A stretch of 64,000 bases of DNA from Batillaria attramentaria (lineage: Eukaryota; Mollusca; Gastropoda; Batillariidae): positions 371,001 to 435,000 of the forward strand of contig JACVVK020000095.1 in NCBI GenBank assembly GCA_018292915.2. Direction: 5' to 3'. Each line of letters opens with the position of its first letter. Within the stretch, counting starts at the first letter, position 1. A program made the position numbers and the translations under genes. Shown here one piece after another: positions 30,768 to 42,049 of the stretch. Under the pieces are notes generated by a model that made no database searches, was not told the origin of the DNA, and saw only the letters and a list, made by a program, of their open reading frames with translations.

Positions 30768-31140
30768 CCCCCCCCCCCCCCCCCCCCCATCACAGTGTCC
30801 TGTGCCGATAGCTGCATTCAATAGCAGTTTTTGTTTTGTTTTGTTTCAAGTTCAGTGTTTTACGGGGGAGGGTCAGTTGTGTTTTGTTGTCAGTTGTCAG
30901 TTCGGTGTTGTTCTTTTGGGTCAGGTTTTTTTTCTTTCTTTCTTTCTTTCTTTCTTCCTCTCCTCCTCCTCTTCTTCTTCCTTTCTTCTTCTTCTTCCTC
31001 TTCTTCCAAGTCAGGTCTTCTTCTTCTTCTTCCTCTCTTCTTCTTCTGTTCTTCTTAGGCCGGCTTCTGTTCTTCTTCTTCTTTCCCTCTTCTTCTTCTT
31101 CCGCTTCTTCTTCTTGCTTGCTTGCTTGCTTGCTTGCTCG
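30768..31140. repeat. C run and CTT/CCT polypyrimidine tract
   Basis: A run of about twenty C is at 30,768-30,788. From 30,928 there is a ~200-bp almost pure pyrimidine region of TTTC, CTT and CCT repeats, ending in (GCTT)n. Mirror-symmetric stretches make it a possible H-DNA site. A 259-codon frame through it is not credible as a gene. Confidence 0.88.
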
Positions 31141-31940
31141 CTTGTTTAAGTATTTCAGTCAGTATTTGTTACGCCTCTATTCAAACGTTAAACTCCCAAA
31201 CACCCACCCACCCACCCTCGTCTATTCAACCTTTCCACAGGAGAGTACGACAGTAGGACCAAGCAGCGGCGGATAAACCTGCATATGATCCTTCAGCGCG
31301 CCCGTGCGGTTGTCTTTCTTCCTGCGCACTCTCCTCGTCCCACAGGGCGTCAACTCTTTGCCACTTATTCGTTGTATCTGCCTGTAGTTATTCCCCCTAG
31401 CCACACTTTAAGTTCAGAATTCTTTTTCCACGTTATTTATCGTCAGGTAAAAGAGTCGTAGAGTTGTTGTTATTGTTGTTGGTGGTGGTGTTGTTGTCGT
31501 TGTTGTTGACGAGGTCCGTCTACCAAGTCTAAAATAAGGCCGTCTCCGTCAGATGCCAGCCGGTGACTGGTGCTCAGTCTTGCCGGTGTCCGGCGTCGTC
31601 TAAAGATTCTCAGACTCAAAGGTCGTTCTGGGCTGTTAGCTTAGGTTGTGGTTGATATCGTCTAAGACACCTGCATAGTGGCAGGTCTTTGCTGTTGGCA
31701 TTTCACAGGCTGGCGCTCAGCTGTCCGGCCGGGACGACTGACGGGCCGGAGGGCCTCACGCCACGACGCAAATAACAACTTGAGGACTGCCGGCCGGACA
31801 GGACAGGGCTTGCGGCACACTGAGTCAACCGCTGAGTGGAAGAATTTGAATTTTTCAGTCGCAGGTTCACAGAGCGTGTAGACGGCCGCCGGGCTCTCAG
31901 TCGTCTCTCTCGCATTTAGAGCTCTACTTATTACCATCAG
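31141..31940. other. intergenic, no gene seen
   Basis: A CpG-containing region at about 31,660-31,900 has frames on both strands, but no domain, start context or splice sites that I can support. Confidence 0.4.
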
Positions 31941-32660
31941 TGAATGCACATGCATGAGCGCGAGTGCCCCTACACGAGGCGGTATACCAGTACCTATGCG
32001 TGTATATAATTCTAACGTAAGAAATGGCCATGTATGTATGTATGCACTGATAGTATGTATGTATGTGTTCATGAAAGCATATGCGTGAGCGCGATTGCCC
32101 GTACATGAGGTATACCAGTACCTATGCGTGTATATGTTACAGTGAATTTGTGTAATCAGGGATTTCATGAAATCCCTGAAATTTTCAGTAAGTTCATGTA
32201 ATTACTGTTTCACTCGGGGATTTTATTCTAACGTAACAAATGGCCATGTATGTACGTGCATGTACACTGATGAATGCCGGCACATGTGTGAGCGCGAGTT
32301 CCCCTACACTGATAACGTATGTGGTGGAAAAGGACGTTAAATCCCCAAACACCCACCCACCTTCCCCTACATAAGGTATACCAGCACCCATGTGTGCATG
32401 TACTAGTAATTGTAAACCAAGAAATGGCCCTCCATGTACTGACATTATCGCACATTAGTTACTAAGCAGTATCATGATAATAAATACTGAATGGTACACC
32501 TCAAGATGAAAGTAAGTGTGGTGGGTGGGACATACGACATCATGTCAATGATGATGGGCTAAACACACCATGTGTCAGGTACATGAATGCACATGCGTGT
32601 ACCCGAGTGCCCCTACATAAGGTATGTCGGTGCCCATGCGCGTGCGCAATTCCATAAGAA
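31940..32660. repeat. dispersed ~50-bp repeat, four copies
   Basis: The block GAGCGCGAGTGCCCCTACAC, GGTATACCAGTACC and CATGCGTGTAT recurs near 31,958, 32,088, 32,290 and 32,597. Between copies lie GTATGTATGT repeats and a SINE A tail fragment (32,318-32,365). Confidence 0.65.
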
Positions 32661-33136
32661 ACTTTAGATAGACTATAGAGAGCGTGCAGGCGCACCCGGC
32701 CACGAGCGAAACTGACCAGGCTGATCTGTCCAAACATATCAACTTGGCTTCTGTAAACCGTAGTGAACACTGACGGAAATCAGTCAGAGCGTTTATTCAG
32801 ATGGGAGAAACATTCAAGTGAGAGTAGCACCGTTAATGCTCCGTTAATTGAAGTCAACAATTGCATTTCAAAGTCCGCTGATATATAATTATGTATTAAT
32901 TTGTATGAGCCGACAGACAGGACTTCGAAACAACACCGACTGACACGCCACTGACCGCCGGATGGCTGGTACTGACATTGTGCACAGTAACTGGGTTATC
33001 TCCAACTGATACCACGCATCTCCACAGATATCAAAGACGTTATCAGTTTATTCAAGTTGTTAGGAGGACGCACTGAGAGGTCTGCAATTGAGACATACGA
33101 TGAAAATCGTTTATCACGACTTTGTTGATAATGCTT

Positions 33137-33140
<4 letters not shown>

Positions 33141-33183
<43 letters not shown>
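33141..33183. repeat. (GT)n microsatellite
   Basis: GT repeat, followed by GTCAGTGTGCG-type imperfect repeats to about 33,245 and a TATGG-type repeat to about 33,273. Confidence 0.9.
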
Positions 33184-33187
<4 letters not shown>

Positions 33188-33555
33188 TCAGTGCCGTGTG
33201 TGCGGCGTCAGTGTGTGCGTCAGTGTGCGTGCATGCGTCAGTGCGTGTGTATGGTATGGTGGTATAGTATGGTATAACTATTCCTCGGACGCGTACTAGT
33301 ACATATCCGTTTATTCTGAGAAGCTCAAGGCGCCGCAGGGGTGGAGGACGAAGCAGTAAAAGTCTGCTAGCTGCTGCTGCTACTCAGTGCGCGCTACTTT
33401 ATGAGCAACTTGAACCTCCACGCGCTCGTGCGTGACTGCGTGTTTTTTTTTTTTTTTTATCAAACTGGTCGTCATACACAGGTGGCCGGCTCACACAAGC
33501 AGAAAGTCTGCCCAACCTTTGAAACTGACATCCTACAGGCGTATATTAGACAGTA

Positions 33556-33745
33556 GTAATCGCATTACTATAGGCGCTTTATCCCATATATCATAGTTTG
33601 GCTCAAAGCGCTACCGGAAGCTAAACCAACACGCACGCTCACGTGAATCACACTCCGCTCTCAAACACTGTGACTAGACACATAACAATCACGTGTTGCG
33701 AAGGGCCAGCTCAGCAATTTAAGGTTCGGGAGTTTAGAATTTTAT
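33556..33745 (-). mobile_element. SINE B fragment
   Basis: Matches the 3' half of the element at 26,598-26,992: GGCTCAAAGCGC, ACGCTCACGTGAATCACAC, CACGTGTTGCGAAGGGCCAG and GGAGTTTAGAATTTTATTTC. The tRNA-like head is absent. Confidence 0.65.
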
Positions 33746-33987
33746 TTCAGTATTTTTTTACAATGACCATTTTAACATAAATTATATAGTTTGCGTTGGT
33801 GTAAGACAGCACCTCCTCTTGTAATATACCTACACTGCTGTACAGTGCAGTACTTGTATAACTATCAGTCATGTCGACATTCGTCACGTGAAAATCGAGA
33901 AGAACGGTGTCAGGCAGTGAGGGTCCGTCCAATTAGTGCGAGGAAGTGAGCAACTGTTGGACGGCCGTGTGCGAGGAAAATCGAGAC

Positions 33988-34151
33988 GTGGGTGGGTGGG
34001 TGTTTTCGGGGTTTAACGTCCTTTTCCACCACATACGGGTGATATCAAAAACGGGGCGACGATGAAAAAGCCAGAACAAATATTTGGCCCCAGCCGGGAT
34101 ACGAACTCACGACCCGAGCATTAGAAGCCCAACGCTCTACCATTCGGCCAG
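33988..34151 (-). mobile_element. SINE A copy, 5' truncated
   Basis: Minus-strand copy with tail GTTTAACGTCCTTTTCCACC, body AAATATTTGGCCCCAGCC and head remnant to GGCCGAATGG. TCGAGAC at both edges (33,981 and 34,152) is a short target duplication. The GGGGAGCCGG start is missing. Confidence 0.85.
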
Positions 34152-35348
34152 TCGAGACAGAACTAAAACGTCTAACATCACTTAACAAAAAAAAGTAAAG
34201 CAGAAACTGTGTTTTTGATAGTTGTGTGCGTGCAGTTACTGAGCCGGACCAAATCCACTCTTCACTTCTTTCGGAGTTAGTGCCGGCGGGTGGACTTTGC
34301 ACTGTTGGAAACTGACGGATCGGTAGTGTTAACTCGACTTTCCGCTATACAGCAAAGGTAACGAAACTAAAGATCCCACCCCGTACTCCCCGTCCCTGCT
34401 GGTAATATCAAAAACACATCCTCTGTTTCATGGTTTCCGTGATTTTAGATATTTAAGCTCTTCTTGGCATTTTCTCACACGTCCTCGCACATGCGGCCAT
34501 TCAGTGTATCGCACTCAATGGACGGAACCTCATTGCTTGCTCCTTGTATATTCCGTACTCCTCATACATCTTCAAGTCACATGGTTAACCCCCGTGTACG
34601 TGTAACTGGACGATATCGCCACTGTCCCACGTTCCTCGGTGCAGCCAGGTACAGACGCACCCCAGAGATAAAACAGGTGCAGCACTTCGTAAGACGTGAG
34701 CACGATTATATAAAAACCGTGTCACAAGTTGCTCGTGGTGACCGTTCTTACCGACTGCAGGTTGCGCTGTCAACTTTATCGGATTCCGCCCCCCCCCCCC
34801 CGACCCACCCCCCTCTCCCTCACCCCTCCCCCTCCCTAACTGTTAGTCAACGGGATGTTTTCCTGATTCAGGATCACACTATCCGCTTGCGGGGCCTTAG
34901 GCCTAGCGCACTGTCATGCTGTGTTTCTGTAAAATCGTTTCACTGTCGGGCTGAGTCAGTGCGGGTTTTCTGGTAGATGAGGGGTTTGACATCCTTTTCC
35001 ACTATAGTGTGTTTGGCATCTCAGTCGCCGACGAGTTTCGACGATAACTTCTCAGTATGGAGTCACTTTTGTCAGCCTTTTGTAGAGAATAGGTCATTCA
35101 GAAAGTTGTGGCCTAACACATATTCTCAACAGTGTTCTCTGTCTTTCCGTTTCTTGTCGGTGTATAAGTGAAACGATATTTTCACCTTTTTTTTTTTTTT
35201 TTGGGGGGGGGGGGGAGGGGGGGGCTGACCTGACAAGCCCTTTTCAAGGAATGACTGAAAATATTCCAAAATAGCACATTGACATTATTCGCTGTAGTCA
35301 CTTTTTTCCACTGTTTAATGAAGGTTTTAGGAGTACACGTCAAGTACT
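34152..35348. other. intergenic, no gene seen
   Basis: A C run at about 34,791-34,802 and a T/G homopolymer block at 35,188-35,225 are the only landmarks. One 170-codon frame (34,464-34,976) has no recognisable domain. Confidence 0.4.
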
Positions 35349-35666
35349 GGACCCGCATGTAAAAGTCGGGGTTAGGGAGTTTAGCCCCGGGTTAGAGTCT
35401 AACTCGAACCTCGAACTAAACTAGCTCTAAAGTTAAATTTTCTGTTTGTTTGGGGGTTTTTTGTTTTTTTTTTGTTGTTTTTTTTTAATCAGGAAGCGGG
35501 TCCATTCCAGCAAGGTGTCTATGCCGTTATAGAAGGATTTCTCTCTTTCTTTCTTCGCTTCCTTTTTTTAAATTTAATTTTGTTTTGGGGTTTCTTTTGT
35601 CCTAGTCTGGATTGGTTTGGCCCATGGCCGTGGGTTAACTTAACCTCGAGTTTTACATACGGGCCC
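35349..35666. mobile_element. MITE with GGGCCCGTATGTAA ends, copy 1
   Basis: Ends are GGACCCGCATGTAAAA and TTTTACATACGGGCCC. The inside contains GGTTAGAGTCTAACTCGAAC, the block TCCATTCCAGCAAGGTG and TCTTTTGTCCTAGTCTGG. The same sequence, inverted, is at 45,590-45,900, which confirms the boundaries. No ORF of note. Confidence 0.75.
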
Positions 35667-36419
35667 TAAACAAGATTACACTTACACCATTGTCACTAAC
35701 TGACGGTCTCGGGAGTTATATTTTCACCATTTCGATAATTCCCTTTTTTTCACATCACATTTTTGCCAAATTTTCACTTATGCCGAGGTCGTCGGTTATA
35801 TCAGAACCATATCCACGTTTGATAAAAACTTAGGTCACAGGTTTTTAAACATTTATGAAAAAAAAAACAACCAACAATCACAGTCTTACAAAAAATATTC
35901 CCGAAAAGTTTCGCGACTGGATTACCAAATGCATTTTACGTAAGGGTGATGTCAATCTCAATTAAGGCGGGGTCAGCTTGGCAAAAACGACTGGACCCGT
36001 GCATCGGCAGTTCACTTGAACACTCCACCAGCTCACTGTTGCCCGCACACCAGGTATAGGGACTGGCGACTAGAAATACCCGAATACATGTACACTAGTG
36101 TGTTCATCATAGTGCAGTTGCTTCCTGTTTCGGACACACAGGTGCTGATGGACAAGAAAAAACAAAAACGGTTGCTCGCTTTTAATGTAAATACACATAA
36201 AGGAAATCACATCAGTGTATTTTCCCAAAGCAGGTATGTATCCATTTCGGTGGGACCTAAGTTGAAATAAACAGAAAATGGCAAGAGAAAAAAATCCAAT
36301 TTCAATGACAGAATTGTTTTTTTTAAATGTCGGCAGGTTTGTTTTATTTCAGACCTCTGACAAATATCACAACTCAGATGGTAAAAGGATCTAAGTGCCT
36401 GTCAAAAGTATGGCGTTTA

Positions 36420-36560
36420 GGTTGTTTTGTCAAACGACGGTCACGTCGGGAGGATTTGAGTCCCGGCTGGAGCCAACTTTTTGCGCTGTCCTTTTCCTCG
36501 TTGTCCCGTTTTTGATATCACCATTACGTGCTCCCAACTTGAAACACCCACTCACCCACG
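36420..36560 (+). mobile_element. degenerate SINE A fragment
   Basis: Retains TTTGAGTCCCGGCTGGAGCC, TTTTTGATATCACC and CACCCACTCACC in SINE A order, with a deleted tail segment. Confidence 0.5.
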
Positions 36561-36897
36561 TCGGCAGGACACCGGACACCGCTTTCGGTTGCCAAGCAAC
36601 GTGAACGTCCGGACATGTCGCAAGCCGAGCGCCGCCGTCCGCTCGAAGTCACGTGACGTGTGAATGACTGAATTGTCAATACAGCTGACCACTTGGGAGT
36701 CTCGGGAAACGCCCGGCTACAGGTTCACCAATACAATTTGACACAATCCACAGTACATGCATGTACTTGTACTAGATATCGTGATACATGTATATATAGA
36801 TAGATATGCGCCTCCGCCCTCTCCACCATCTCCCCTCCCCTCCTCCCCCTCCCCCCGCAGGGCACAGCCCTCAGTACGTGTTAAGGCACGCGGACTT

Positions 36898-36898
<1 letters not shown>

Positions 36899-36969
<71 letters not shown>

Positions 36970-36990
36970 GCGTGCGTGCGTGCGTGTTTA
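36899..36990. repeat. (GT)n(CG-TG)n microsatellite
   Basis: About sixty bases of GT, then GCGTGTGCGTGCGTGCGTG. The preceding 60 bases are (CT/CCCT)-rich. Confidence 0.93.
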
Positions 36991-37278
36991 GGTGATATTG
37001 CTGTTTTTTACTTGTGTTGGTTTTGTTTTTATTAGATTAAGAGGTGTTCACGATATCATATGCTGCGGAAAAGAAAACATGTCCATGTTTGAATCAGTAT
37101 TGCCACCGTGCGTGTGTTTTACTGAGAAATCACCGATTTGCTTCACTGAAAGGAAAAGCTACCGGTGAGGATGACAAAAGAATTTCTATTTGTACCCATC
37201 GATAACTTTTGTCAAGGAACTCACTGTGTTTGCTTCTCATTATACAGGCACATCGGCAGGCCTTCATATGCACGTCGG

Positions 37279-37448
37279 GGAGCCGGGGTGGCCGAATGGT
37301 AGAGCGTTGGACTTCTAATGCTCGGGTCGTGAGTTCGTATCGCGGCTGGGGCCAAATATTTGTGCTGGCTTTTTCATCGTTGCCCCGTCTTTGATATCAC
37401 CCGTATGTGGTGGAAAAGGACGTTAAACCCCCGAACACCCACCCACCC
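37279..37448 (+). mobile_element. SINE A, full length, with 15-bp target duplication
   Basis: The 15-bp repeat TCATATGCACGTCGG at 37,264-37,278 and 37,449-37,463 flanks the copy exactly. The tRNA-like head has box A-like TGGCCGAATGG and box B-like GAGTTCGTATC. The tail is GTGGTGGAAAAGGACGTTAA and then CACCCACCC. Confidence 0.93.
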
Positions 37449-38094
37449 TCATATGCACGTCGGACATCTGTCATAGACCGATTCAATTTCAAAATGTCCG
37501 ATTCATTTTTCACCAACCGGAAATATGTCTTATCGCTTATGCCTCGCGCCATAATCGTCATGATTCAGGATATTGTGGGTTTTTTTCGGTCAGCAAGGAC
37601 ATTTGTCCTTTTATATATTTATATATATAGTTCCCACGGATATGAAGCTTTGCATCGGTCTTATCACTTGAAAAAGCTCTGCCAGTTTGAAGCGCTTCTT
37701 CCACAAATAACTGTCAGTGAGGAACCGTTGAAAGTGTGGCGTGTTTGAGTGCTACAATATTGAGGACACGACATTGCCACAGCAAAAGATAAGAGACTGC
37801 ATTGTGAACACGGTAACCTGTAATGAATTCGCAGGACATTTAGGGGGAAATGGCGGCTGTTCGATTCAGTCATTCGTTGGCGTTGGCCGTTTCACTTGAT
37901 CGACACTTCGATTCATTCGATGGCGTCAGCCAACTGGCCGGCAGATCTGCAGCAAGCAGTGGTCTTGCGTACGAAAGTTTGTAAATGTCAACTTCGATAG
38001 CGTACGTGCTGTGCATGTTGTCGATTTAACAAATGTCAGATTATGGCACGGAATAAAATATGATGTTCGCGTTCTCAGTCAGTCGTTGCTAGTA

Positions 38095-38107
38095 GTGTGT
38101 GTGTTTG

Positions 38108-38175
<68 letters not shown>
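38095..38175. repeat. (GT)n microsatellite upstream of SGPP exon
   Basis: GT tract with one GTAT interruption about 630 bases upstream of the SGPP-like start codon. Confidence 0.92.
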
Positions 38176-38177
<2 letters not shown>

Positions 38178-38295
38178 CACTGACTTCGTGAGTGATTTGC
38201 TAAACTTGAGACTTGCAATTGAGCGTAAGTACCGGCGCAAATCTCGGTTTTGTTGGGTTTTGTTGTTGTTGTTGTTGTTGTTGGTTTGTTTGTAA

Positions 38296-38345
38296 TAAAT
38301 AATAATAATAATAATAGCTCTTATATAGCGCTAGTAGTCTCCTCA
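38296..38345 (-). repeat. LINE 3'-end fragment with (ATT)n
   Basis: The minus strand reads AGCGCTATATAAGAGCTATT followed by ATT repeats, resembling the ends of SINE B and of the LINE remnant at 44,945. Confidence 0.5.
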
Positions 38346-38804
38346 AAGAGCAACAATTATGAACGGAGCGTACACTGGACTGGAGTGGGATTACAAATTT
38401 TGTGCTTTGATCTCCAGTCGTGTGCGTCGTCGCCGCGTCCATCGAATCTACTCAGCGGATACGTCACAGCAGACGACACTACAGGTAAAACGGCGGGCTG
38501 GGGCCAATCGCTGCGCGACAGCCCTCGTTGTATGAACGCGCTCGGTCGGCTCGCGCGCGTGTCCTCGTTTTCTGTCGTCTGCCGGCTACGATCCGTGCAC
38601 GCTGCACGCATGAGACGTGAGGCCACACGTACCGCAAGCCAACCAGCCACCCGAAACCCGCGAGTGGAAAAGGAAAAGTGGGACATCGCACTCCGGTTCC
38701 ACAGGAATATTGTTGTGTCAGTGTTGTGCTGTGGGGAGGTGTCTCCGCTTTACCAAGGTGTGTGCGTGTGCGTCAGTGTTAGTGACTCGGAAAAGAAGGA
38801 GTTG

Positions 38805-39752
38805 ATGATGATGATGATGATGGCGGGCGTGCTAGACTGGCTCGCGGACCCTAGCAATGTCGCCAGATTTCAGAAGCTGTGCGGCGTGGAACTGATACCC
38901 GATTCCGTGAACACCTGTGACGGTGACCGCCGCCCTGAAGCGGCTAACCACGTACGCTATGCCGGCCGGCGTGACCGTGACGACAGCGGCAGCGACAACC
39001 GCTACAGCGCGGGAGGGACTGCTCGGCAGCGGAACGCCCATCAAAACAACAACAACAACAATAGTGAGAAAAGTTCTTGCAATGGGGTGGCGGCTCGAAA
39101 CGGTCACGTGCAGGGGAAGTGCAAAGACGCTGTATCAAATGGTAACGCTTTCCCCGCGCCATCGCAGAACGAAAACGATATCGACACTCCCACGGGAGGT
39201 TCATCCACCCGGCTGTGTACTTACTCGGGTGGGGATTTCATCAGCGACCGCGCCGCATCCGATGCAGCGACCAAAACAGACCCAACAACAACAACCCCTT
39301 CAGGGACGAAGGGAACGCCTAGCAGCGAAACCGATCGAATCAAAAATGGTCACTGCCCTCCATCAAACCACCCTGCGGCATCTACCCCCTCTTCAAACCT
39401 CGGCCGTCCGGGTAAAATTCCCACCCGCATTTCCATCCGATATCGGCCTCTGTACTACCTGGCCCAGATCGGCGCTACGTTGGGGAATGAAGAATTCTAC
39501 CTCACAGTGCTTCCCTTCGTGCTGTGGGCAGTTGATTCTGCGGTGATCCGCCAGACAGCTATGGTGTGGTGCCTGGTCATGTACCTGGGACAGGCGACCA
39601 AGGATTACCTGAGGTGGCCGCGACCCCCGTCCCCTCCCGTCATCCGCTTGGAGAGCCAACACCTTCAGGAGTTCTCCATGCCCTCCACCCACGCCATGGC
39701 TGGAACCGCCATCCCGCTTCTGCTGGCCAGGATGCTGCTGGAGCGTTATCAG
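38805..39752 (+). CDS. sphingosine-1-phosphate phosphatase, first coding exon
   Basis: Encodes 316 residues of an ER-membrane lipid phosphatase of the PAP2 superfamily that dephosphorylates sphingosine 1-phosphate. The N-terminal DPSNVARFQKLCGVE is a hallmark of SGPP1/SGPP2. A long Ser/Thr/Asn-rich linker follows. From about residue 220, YRPLYYLAQIGATLGNEEFY and TAMVWCLVMYLGQATKDYLR are the first membrane helices. Active-site motif 1 is KDYLRWPRP and motif 2 is PSTHAMAG. The exon ends at TATCAG|GTGTGT, phase 0, at a place compatible with the vertebrate exon 1/2 boundary. Motif 3 (SRxxxGxH) would lie on a later exon, which I did not find downstream. The start is one of six consecutive ATG codons (38,805-38,822); the upstream open frame is judged 5' UTR. 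Confidence 0.87.
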
Positions 39753-39879
39753 GTGTGTACATTGTGTCACCTGCATTAAAAAAAAAAAAACAACAACAAC
39801 AACAAATGTTCATTTACTTGAAGGAGTCGGTTGACAGGACAAAAACTTGTAATTTCAGTTTTCAGTTCAGTTGAAATTT

Positions 39880-40065
39880 GGGGAGCCGGGATAGCCGAAT
39901 GGTATCTAGAGCGTTGGACCCTCAATGCTCGGGTCGTGAGTTCGAATCCCGGCTGGGGCCAAATATTTGTGCTGGCCTTTTTCTCGTTGCCCCGTCTTTG
40001 ATATCATCCTTACGTGGTGGAAAAGGACGTTAAACTCCGAAAACCCCACCCACTCACCCTAAGCT
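39880..40065 (+). mobile_element. SINE A copy
   Basis: GGGGAGCCGGGATAGCCGAA, box B-like GAGTTCGAATCCC, GGGGCCAAATATTTGTGCT and tail GTGGTGGAAAAGGACGTTAA. A short imperfect flank repeat (TGAAAT) is present. It lies downstream of the SGPP-like exon, presumably in its intron. Confidence 0.88.
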
Positions 40066-40528
40066 GAAATAGAATTCAGTGGAATGGACTTGAGTTGAGC
40101 GTCGCAATCGATTTCAGAAAGCCTTGAGTTCTGATCCCAACAGGAACAAAAACTCGTACGGGCTTTTCCTATAGTGCCCACGTGATTGACATCATGCTGA
40201 TGTTGGGAGAAGATGTTAAACTTCCAAACAAATTGCTCGTTTGTTTTGAAAAGGAGGGGAGATGCTCGTTAGGATGTGTGGCCGTGTGTGTAGATATTTG
40301 TATGCAGCACTCTCGTGTTCACTGAAACCGAAACTGACAGGACACTGTGCGAAAATATCAAGGGCACGCACCTGTCACACGAACACCGAAACATTTTTGT
40401 GCAAACACGTAGATAATTATTTGTTAGGGAGAGGGGGCGGGGCTTGGGATGCAGGGAAGCAGGTTAAAACACCCTGACATTTTCGAGTAAGTTTTGGTTT
40501 TTTTTTTTCCCCCCCACGCATAACTTGA

Positions 40529-40700
40529 GGGGGTGGGGTGGGGGATTGGGGGTTTAACGTCCTTTTCCACCACATACGGGTGATATCAAAGACGGGGCAA
40601 CGATGAAAAAGCCAGTACAAATATTTGGCCCCAGCCGGGATACGAACTCACGACCCGAGCATTAGAAGTCCAAGGCTCAACCATTCGGCCACCCCGGCTC
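40529..40700 (-). mobile_element. SINE A with 16-bp target duplication
   Basis: CCCACGCATAACTTGA at 40,513-40,528 and 40,701-40,716 flanks a full copy on the minus strand. Confidence 0.93.
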
Positions 40701-40716
40701 CCCACGCATAACTTGA

Positions 40717-41035
40717 CTGAAATGCCTTGCTTGGATGCATTGTCATTTGAAGCAGCAGTTCAGGTCTAACAGTAATCATGGTGGCACTTTAAGAAAGCTT
40801 TCTGTGGGAAAAAAAAAAGTTTCACATGTTGCAATGCACAAGACATTCTCATAAAGACAAGTGGCTCACAGTAAGGAGCTGTCGGCAGTTAACCTAGGCT
40901 GGCTGTAATCAGTGAATTTACGATCGACGTAAAACCTAAAGTTGCTTGTCACGCAGTCCCGTGATCTGACCGCTAAGTAGTAATATTGTTAGCCTCAAGC
41001 GCGCGCACGATTTGGCAAGCACGCGCGGGCCCGGG
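40717..41035. other. no gene seen
   Basis: Unremarkable sequence ending in a G/C-alternating tract (GCGCGCGC) that leads into the CA array. Confidence 0.4.
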
Positions 41036-41037
41036 CG

Positions 41038-41093
<56 letters not shown>

Positions 41094-41095
41094 GT

Positions 41096-41127
<32 letters not shown>

Positions 41128-41162
41128 GTGACACACACACACACACACACACACATACACCG

Positions 41163-41201
<39 letters not shown>

Positions 41202-41203
41202 GT

Positions 41204-41246
<43 letters not shown>
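41036..41246. repeat. (CA)n array with CGTGA interruptions
   Basis: CA repeats broken three times by CACCGTGACAC and once by CACCGTCACAC, giving a higher-order pattern of unequal blocks. All frames read as poly(Thr-His) or poly(Cys-Val). Confidence 0.95.
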
Positions 41247-41247
<1 letters not shown>

Positions 41248-41613
41248 GGAGGATACGGCGACGTGCCGCCATCATGTGGTTTTGACCGGTAGGAAGTAGG
41301 TGGGTCGCTTACTCATACGCACACGGTCTTTACCGAAGCCGCTGTTGTGATTTCGCAAGAACAATGTGCCGGTGTGGTGACTACATCCGCTTGAGAACAA
41401 AGTGCGTTTTCTGTTCTGTTGTGAGTTAAAACTGTTCGCATGTCGTCCCCCCCCCTCCCCCCTTCCCGGGCTCCACCCCCGTTCCCCCCCCTCCTCCTCC
41501 CCGGGTCGACGCGCCACTTCAGGTGTCGGTGAATGCGACAGTCTAGTTCCTTCCAGTCAGTTACCGGGATGGGTGGATGAGACAGCATACTTTACAAAGT
41601 AGCGTAAAGTTAA

Positions 41614-41821
41614 CCCTTTCACTGCCGGACGCGTTTCGGTTCACTCACGGAGAACATCTCGTCACGCCACTGCTGTAAACAGGAATCAAAACCTGCCGTA
41701 TTGCATCCAAAGAGCTTTTCCCCCCAACTACTGAAAAGTCTAGATTTAACATTTTAAACTAATTTGACAGTGGGTCTACTTGTGCGATTCATGAAATCCT
41801 GCGACGGCGGCAGTGAAAGGG
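41614..41821. mobile_element. piggyBac-like MITE, 208 bp
   Basis: TTAA at 41,610-41,613 and 41,822-41,825 flanks CCCTTTCACTGCCG ... CGGCAGTGAAAGGG, a perfect 14-bp inverted repeat. Related copies lie at 47,815-48,029 and 50,518-50,729. There is no ORF, so it must move in trans. Confidence 0.88.
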
Positions 41822-41872
41822 TTAACTTAGCGGTTTAGGTGTACAAATTTTGAGCCATATAAGTAACTGCAG

Positions 41873-41875
<3 letters not shown>

Positions 41876-41938
<63 letters not shown>

Positions 41939-41942
41939 GCCG

Positions 41943-41973
<31 letters not shown>
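41876..41973. repeat. (CT)n(CA)n microsatellite
   Basis: CT run followed by two CA runs separated by CCGCCGG. A G run lies at about 42,030-42,046. Confidence 0.93.
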
Positions 41974-41976
<3 letters not shown>

Positions 41977-42049
41977 CGGTGGGGCATTAGGGGAGGGCGA
42001 ATGACTTGTGACGGTATAGGTGTGTGTGTGGGGGGGGGGGGGGGGTGAG

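Noticed and set aside
30370..31149. 259-codon + strand frame
   Set aside because: It runs through (GT)n, a C run and a CTT tract. Composition explains the open frame; no domain or splice context.
31662..32168. 168-codon minus-strand frame near 31.7-32.2 kb
   Set aside because: Overlaps the dispersed GAGCGCGAGTGCCCC repeats and GTAT repeats; no recognisable domain.
37279..37360. functional tRNA gene (box A and box B visible)
   Set aside because: The tRNA-like sequence is fused to a conserved SINE body and tail with target duplications, and a proper cloverleaf is not evident. The same holds for the other SINE heads at 26,992, 39,880, 54,483, 59,064 and 59,685.
38250..38804. upstream part of the open frame before the SGPP-like start as coding
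   Set aside because: It begins in (GTT)n/(AAT)n repeats and a LINE tail fragment and lacks similarity to SGPP. The family N-terminus (DPSNVARFQKLCGVE) starts just after the ATG run.
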